Of a stretch of 8,852 nucleotides of DNA, positions 5,646 to 8,852 are shown one piece after another. This stretch comes from Elusimicrobiota bacterium (GTDB lineage Bacteria; Elusimicrobiota; Elusimicrobia; JACQJN01). How positions within the stretch are numbered: the first letter of the stretch is position 1; each line of letters opens with the position of its first letter. A program made the position numbers and the translations under genes. The stretch is taken from assembly GCA_016205085.1 (NCBI GenBank), contig JACQJN010000266.1, positions 1 to 8,852 of the forward strand. The letters are read 5' to 3'. The notes under the pieces were generated by a model. It was not told where the DNA came from, searched no databases, and saw only the letters and a program-made list of their open reading frames with translations.

Positions 5646-7111
5646 CTCGAACAGAATTTTAAAGCGGAGTCGATGCGGGATAAAACCTTTTCTTTTCCCA
5701 AGACCTCCAACATCCCAAAAAGACTGGGGCCTTGAGTTCGCCCTGAAACAGCCACGCGCACCGGATGAAAAACCTGTCCCGTCTTCAATCCCTCGGATTT
5801 GGAAAATGCCCGGATGCAATTTTCCAATCCTTTTTCATCGAACGGGGTTAAACCCTTTAGGACGACCTTCAAACCTTTAAGCACAGAAGCCGTCCCTGAA
5901 GTCTTGAGAACCTTCTCCACGGCTTTCGGATCATACTCCACCTCTTTGAAAAAGAAATCCACCAATCTGGGAACCTCCGCAAGAAGCTTAAACTTCTCCC
6001 GCTCTAAAGTCATCGCCTTCAAAAGCATCCCATTGGAAAGCCCCCGAGCCCAGGACTCCGATTCTAAAAAGCTTCGCGCCCGAGATAAAAGCTCCTCCGG
6101 AGATAATTTTCTTAAATATTCCCCGTTCATCCAAAGAAGCTTTTGAGGATCGAAAGTCGCCGGGCTTTTCTGGCATCCCGAAAAAGAAAACCTCTGTTGG
6201 AGCTCCTCCCATTCAAATAGCTGCTGACTGTCCGGCGTGGACCATCCCAAAAGAGCCAGATAATTTCTCAACGCCTCCGGAAGATAGCCCGCATTTTTAT
6301 ATTCCAATGTGCTGGTGGCCCCATGGCGCTTGGAAAGGCGAGTGCCATCAGGGCCTAAGATCATGGAAAGATGCGCAAACTCAGGTATTTTGCCTTCCCA
6401 TTTCAAAGCGCCGTAGAGTTGAATCTGAAGAGGAGTGTTGGAGATATGATCGTCTCCCCGTATCACATGGGTAATCTTCATCTCCACATCATCCACCACA
6501 CAAGCAAAATTATAGGTAGGAAACCCGGACGCCTTCACCAAAATAAAATCATAGAGGAGCCTGTTTTCAAAAGAGACCTTTCCATGCACCAGATCCTCAA
6601 ACTCCGTCACTCCTTCCTCCGGCATCTTGAACCGAACCACGGGTCTTCTCCCCTGGGCCTGAAAATCCTTCTTCTGTTTCTCTGAAACCCTGCGGCACCG
6701 GCCATCGTAACGCGGAGGCCTCTTTTCCAGTTGGGCCCTTCTGCGCATCTCCTCCAATTCTTCAGGAGTGCAGTAACAGTCGTACGCTCTTCCTTCTGCC
6801 ATCAGCTTATCGGTGAAGGGTTTGTACATCCCCTGCTCAGCCCGTTTAGCCTGAAAATAGGGTCCCAATCCGCCCCTATCCCCCACACCACTGGGATCAG
6901 GCCCTTCTTCCCAGTCTAATCCCAGCCAAGACAGGCTGCTGAATATCGCCTGCACAGAATCCGGCGTGGAACGCACTTCATCCGTATCCTCTATGCGTAA
7001 AATAAAAGTGCCTTGCGTCCTGCGGGCAAATAACCAGTTGAACAAGGCTGTCCTAGCCCCCCCGATATGGAGATACCCCGTGGGCGAAGGAGCAAATCTA
7101 ACGCGGGTCAT
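5642..7111 (-). CDS. gltX: Glutamyl-tRNA synthetase
   Basis: Full-length class I synthetase (489 residues, usual for the family) that charges tRNA-Glu in the cytoplasm. HIGH motif as PSPTGYLHIGG (8-18), FILRIEDTD (36-44), VIRGDDHISNTP (216-227) and KMSKS-type LSKRHGA (259-265) are all present. The insert resembling the E. coli zinc site has C112, C114 and C138, but the position of the fourth ligand (His127 in E. coli) is Arg140. The helical anticodon-binding part follows to the end. Whether it is discriminating or also charges tRNA-Gln cannot be judged without gatCAB or glnS context. Its ATG lies 3 bases after the recN stop, so the two are almost certainly co-transcribed. Confidence 0.97.
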   Translation of the reverse strand: MTRVRFAPSPTGYLHIGGARTALFNWLFARRTQGTFILRIEDTDEVRSTPDSVQAIFSSLSWLGLDWEEGPDPSGVGDRGGLGPYFQAKRAEQGMYKPFTDKLMAEGRAYDCYCTPEELEEMRRRAQLEKRPPRYDGRCRRVSEKQKKDFQAQGRRPVVRFKMPEEGVTEFEDLVHGKVSFENRLLYDFILVKASGFPTYNFACVVDDVEMKITHVIRGDDHISNTPLQIQLYGALKWEGKIPEFAHLSMILGPDGTRLSKRHGATSTLEYKNAGYLPEALRNYLALLGWSTPDSQQLFEWEELQQRFSFSGCQKSPATFDPQKLLWMNGEYLRKLSPEELLSRARSFLESESWARGLSNGMLLKAMTLEREKFKLLAEVPRLVDFFFKEVEYDPKAVEKVLKTSGTASVLKGLKVVLKGLTPFDEKGLENCIRAFSKSEGLKTGQVFHPVRVAVSGRTQGPSLFGMLEVLGKEKVLSRIDSALKFCSS

Positions 7112-7114
7112 GGA

Positions 7115-8779
7115 TCATTTTTTGCTGACTTCATTCAAAAGTTCCTGGGCGTGGCTGCGGGCAGTGACGCTGATTTCCCGGCTTCCCCCCAACATCCGGG
7201 CCACCTCCTCCATGCGCGCCCTTCCTTCCAAGCACTCCACCCGCACGGAAGTTGCAGTCCCGGAGTTATCTTTCAGGACCTTAAAATGCTGAGTTCCATA
7301 ACAGGCAATCTGGGGAAGATGGGTGACGCAGAAAACTTGATGCGACCGAGCCAAAGTCGCTAATTTCTCCCCCACGGAGCGAGCCACCACTCCCCCCACT
7401 CCGGCGTCTATTTCATCAAAAACCAGAATGGGAACCCTATCCTCCTTGGCAAGAACCGTTTTTAAGCCCAGCATCACCCGGGAGATCTCACCCCCGCTGG
7501 CGATAGATCGCAGGGATTTCAATGGTTCGCCGGGATTGGAGGAAAAAAGAAATTCCACGTGATCTGATCCCGTGGCGGAAAAACGCCCCTCCTCCATTTC
7601 CACCGATATGGAAAATCTCACGGAGGGCATCCCCAACTCACGCAGTTCCTTGACGACCCGGTGAGAAAGCTTTTTAGCGGCCGCCATTCTTTCATGATGC
7701 AGTTCCTCGCAAAGCCAGGACATCCGGCGGCGCGCCTTTTCCATCAGGGCCTTTAGCATTCCCGCCTTCTCTTCCGAGTTTTCCAGATTTTTAAAATCCT
7801 CCGCAATCCTGTCACGATAAGCCAAAATCTCCTCGATGGTGGCGCCATATTTCTTCTTTAGGCGGGATATCTTATCCTGGCGACCCAAACAGTCATCCAA
7901 TTTTTCAGGATCGACATCTATTTGATCCTGATAAGAGCGCAAACGACCGGCCACCTCCTCCACCAAAGTGCAAGCCTGGCCGACAAGTTGTCTGGATTCC
8001 GCAATGGAACCGTCTATTTTTTCAAGTTCCTCCAAGAAACGTTCCACCTTCAGGAGTCTGCCCTGGATGGATCCCTCCTCCTGATACAAGAGCTCCGTGG
8101 CGCTCATCACCAGATTCTTTATCTTTTCCGCATTCTTAAGCCTGGGAAGAAGGCACTCCAATTCCTCCTCTTCCCCCGGCTTTAAAGAGGCCTCTTCAAT
8201 TTCCTTGATCTGAAACCGGTACAAATCCAAACGTCTGAGTTTTTCCTCCTCTGAAAGGGTCAGGGCCTGTTCCTGCGTTTCCAGGCCGCGGAACTCCTGA
8301 TAGACGGACGAGAGTTCTTTTCTGATCTTCTCCGATTCCGCGAATTGATCCAGAAGATCCAGTTGGTAGGAAGGCTTCAGGAGGGTTTGATGTTCATGTT
8401 GACCGTGAAAATCCACCAGAGATTCTCCGAAACTGGCCAGCAAAGATAGTGGTATGGGACGGCCATTGAGAACCGCCCGGCTTTTGCCGGCAAGGTCCAG
8501 TTCTCTGCGGATTTGAACCGAAGAACCCGTCAACAAATAGGGCTTCCTGAGCTCTTCAGGAAAATCATCCAAACTTATCTGGCCCTCCACCACGCAACTC
8601 TGAGCGCCGGCCTTAAGCCATTCCATATGAGACCGGGCGCCCAAGAGAAATCCCAGGGCCTCGATCAGGATGGACTTTCCCGCACCCGTCTCTCCCGTGA
8701 AAACCAAAAGCCCACCCCCGAAATCCAGACTCAATTCCTCGATAATTGCAAAATTCTTAATGGATAAATTCTTTAACAC
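7115..8779 (-). CDS. recN: DNA repair protein RecN (SMC-like ATPase), GTG start
   Basis: 554 residues, the expected length. Walker A GETGAGKS at 29-36, the RecN-typical DFHGQHEHQ at 123-131, two long helical arms (about 140-370) forming a coiled coil, ABC signature SGGEISR at 428-434 and Walker B ILVFDEIDAGVGG at 451-463, followed by the H-loop region FCVTHLPQIA. RecN acts early in double-strand-break repair, tethering or aligning DNA. The start is GTG at 8777-8779, with a GGGGAGAGAGG ribosome site 7-8 bases upstream. The ATG one base upstream of it is out of frame and stops after two codons. recN begins 4 bases after the upstream NAD kinase stop. Confidence 0.97.
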   Translation of the reverse strand: MLKNLSIKNFAIIEELSLDFGGGLLVFTGETGAGKSILIEALGFLLGARSHMEWLKAGAQSCVVEGQISLDDFPEELRKPYLLTGSSVQIRRELDLAGKSRAVLNGRPIPLSLLASFGESLVDFHGQHEHQTLLKPSYQLDLLDQFAESEKIRKELSSVYQEFRGLETQEQALTLSEEEKLRRLDLYRFQIKEIEEASLKPGEEEELECLLPRLKNAEKIKNLVMSATELLYQEEGSIQGRLLKVERFLEELEKIDGSIAESRQLVGQACTLVEEVAGRLRSYQDQIDVDPEKLDDCLGRQDKISRLKKKYGATIEEILAYRDRIAEDFKNLENSEEKAGMLKALMEKARRRMSWLCEELHHERMAAAKKLSHRVVKELRELGMPSVRFSISVEMEEGRFSATGSDHVEFLFSSNPGEPLKSLRSIASGGEISRVMLGLKTVLAKEDRVPILVFDEIDAGVGGVVARSVGEKLATLARSHQVFCVTHLPQIACYGTQHFKVLKDNSGTATSVRVECLEGRARMEEVARMLGGSREISVTARSHAQELLNEVSKK

Positions 8780-8783
8780 ATTT

Positions 8784-8852
8784 TTACCTCTCTCCCCACT
8801 TCAATTTCCTCCTCAAAATTTCAAAGTAGGAACGTTTGGGATGCACAAGGAG
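8784..8852 (-). CDS. nadK: NAD kinase, C-terminal 22 residues (cut by window edge)
   Basis: An open frame from the right edge to TAA at 8784-8786 reads LLVHPKRSYFEILRRKLKWG plus ER. This matches the conserved end of bacterial NAD kinases (hydrophobic strand, then a 'sYf..LRrKL.WG' ending). The enzyme phosphorylates NAD to NADP. The gene order nadK-recN is common in bacteria, which supports the call, but only the tail is seen. Its stop is 4 bases before the recN GTG. Confidence 0.75.
   Translation of the reverse strand, partial: LLVHPKRSYFEILRRKLKWGER

Noticed and set aside
5102..5662. 186-codon plus-strand ORF
   Set aside because: It overlaps the NRMT transporter in another frame and has Arg/Gly/Ser-rich shadow composition with no recognisable motif.
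5854..5863. CCTTTAGGAC in gltX, resembling the repeat end module
   Set aside because: The match is only about 10 bases and encodes ordinary gltX sequence (VLKG); chance is the simplest explanation.

Overview
The window looks like chromosomal DNA of moderate GC content from a Gram-negative-type bacterium that builds type IV pili or a related secretion machine. The genes are densely packed and four or five have recognisable families. No taxon can be fixed from the sequence alone. The mix (PilB-like ATPase, a GYF-domain membrane protein, an NRMT-type metal transporter, nadK-recN-gltX) would suit an uncultivated lineage such as Omnitrophota, Elusimicrobiota or a deltaproteobacterial relative, but that is a guess. 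There are no tRNA or rRNA genes, no CRISPR array and no insertion sequence with a transposase.

Layout, left to right. (1) Minus strand, 1-3001: the N-terminal 367 codons of a PilB/GspE-type assembly ATPase, cut by the left edge. Upstream of it lies a 605-residue protein of unknown function with an N-terminal GYF_2-like domain, a coiled coil, a long proline-rich region and one membrane segment. (2) Plus strand, 3076-5645: a two-gene operon with a 4-base ATGA overlap. The first gene encodes a soluble protein with PRC-barrel, MgtE_N and CBS-pair domains; the second encodes an NRAMP-superfamily transporter with the altered metal-site motifs of the magnesium-type (NRMT) branch. Together they look like a split Mg2+ sensor and transporter. 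(3) Minus strand, 5642-8852: the last 22 codons of an NAD kinase, then recN, then gltX, spaced so tightly that they are probably one transcript. gltX and the transporter gene meet tail to tail and share their stop codons.

The most unusual content is inside the GYF-domain gene. A GC-rich element of about 61 bp, made of small hairpins, is present in three near-identical full copies: two direct (71 bp identical) and one inverted with a single mismatch. Several partial modules accompany them. Four of the element's six reading frames have no stop. The host protein uses three of these, so the same DNA encodes three unrelated peptides in one gene. Two tandem duplications of 16 and 14 bp each break the frame, but together they restore it. 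This fits a short palindromic repeat that spreads through coding DNA, comparable in concept to the Rickettsia palindromic elements. Whether it recurs across the genome cannot be seen from here.

The intergenic regions are short (80 and 74 bp). They contain plausible promoters, a hairpin between a Shine-Dalgarno sequence and the pilB start, and a possible 12-codon leader ORF ahead of the magnesium operon. No stretch over 300 bases lacks a gene.
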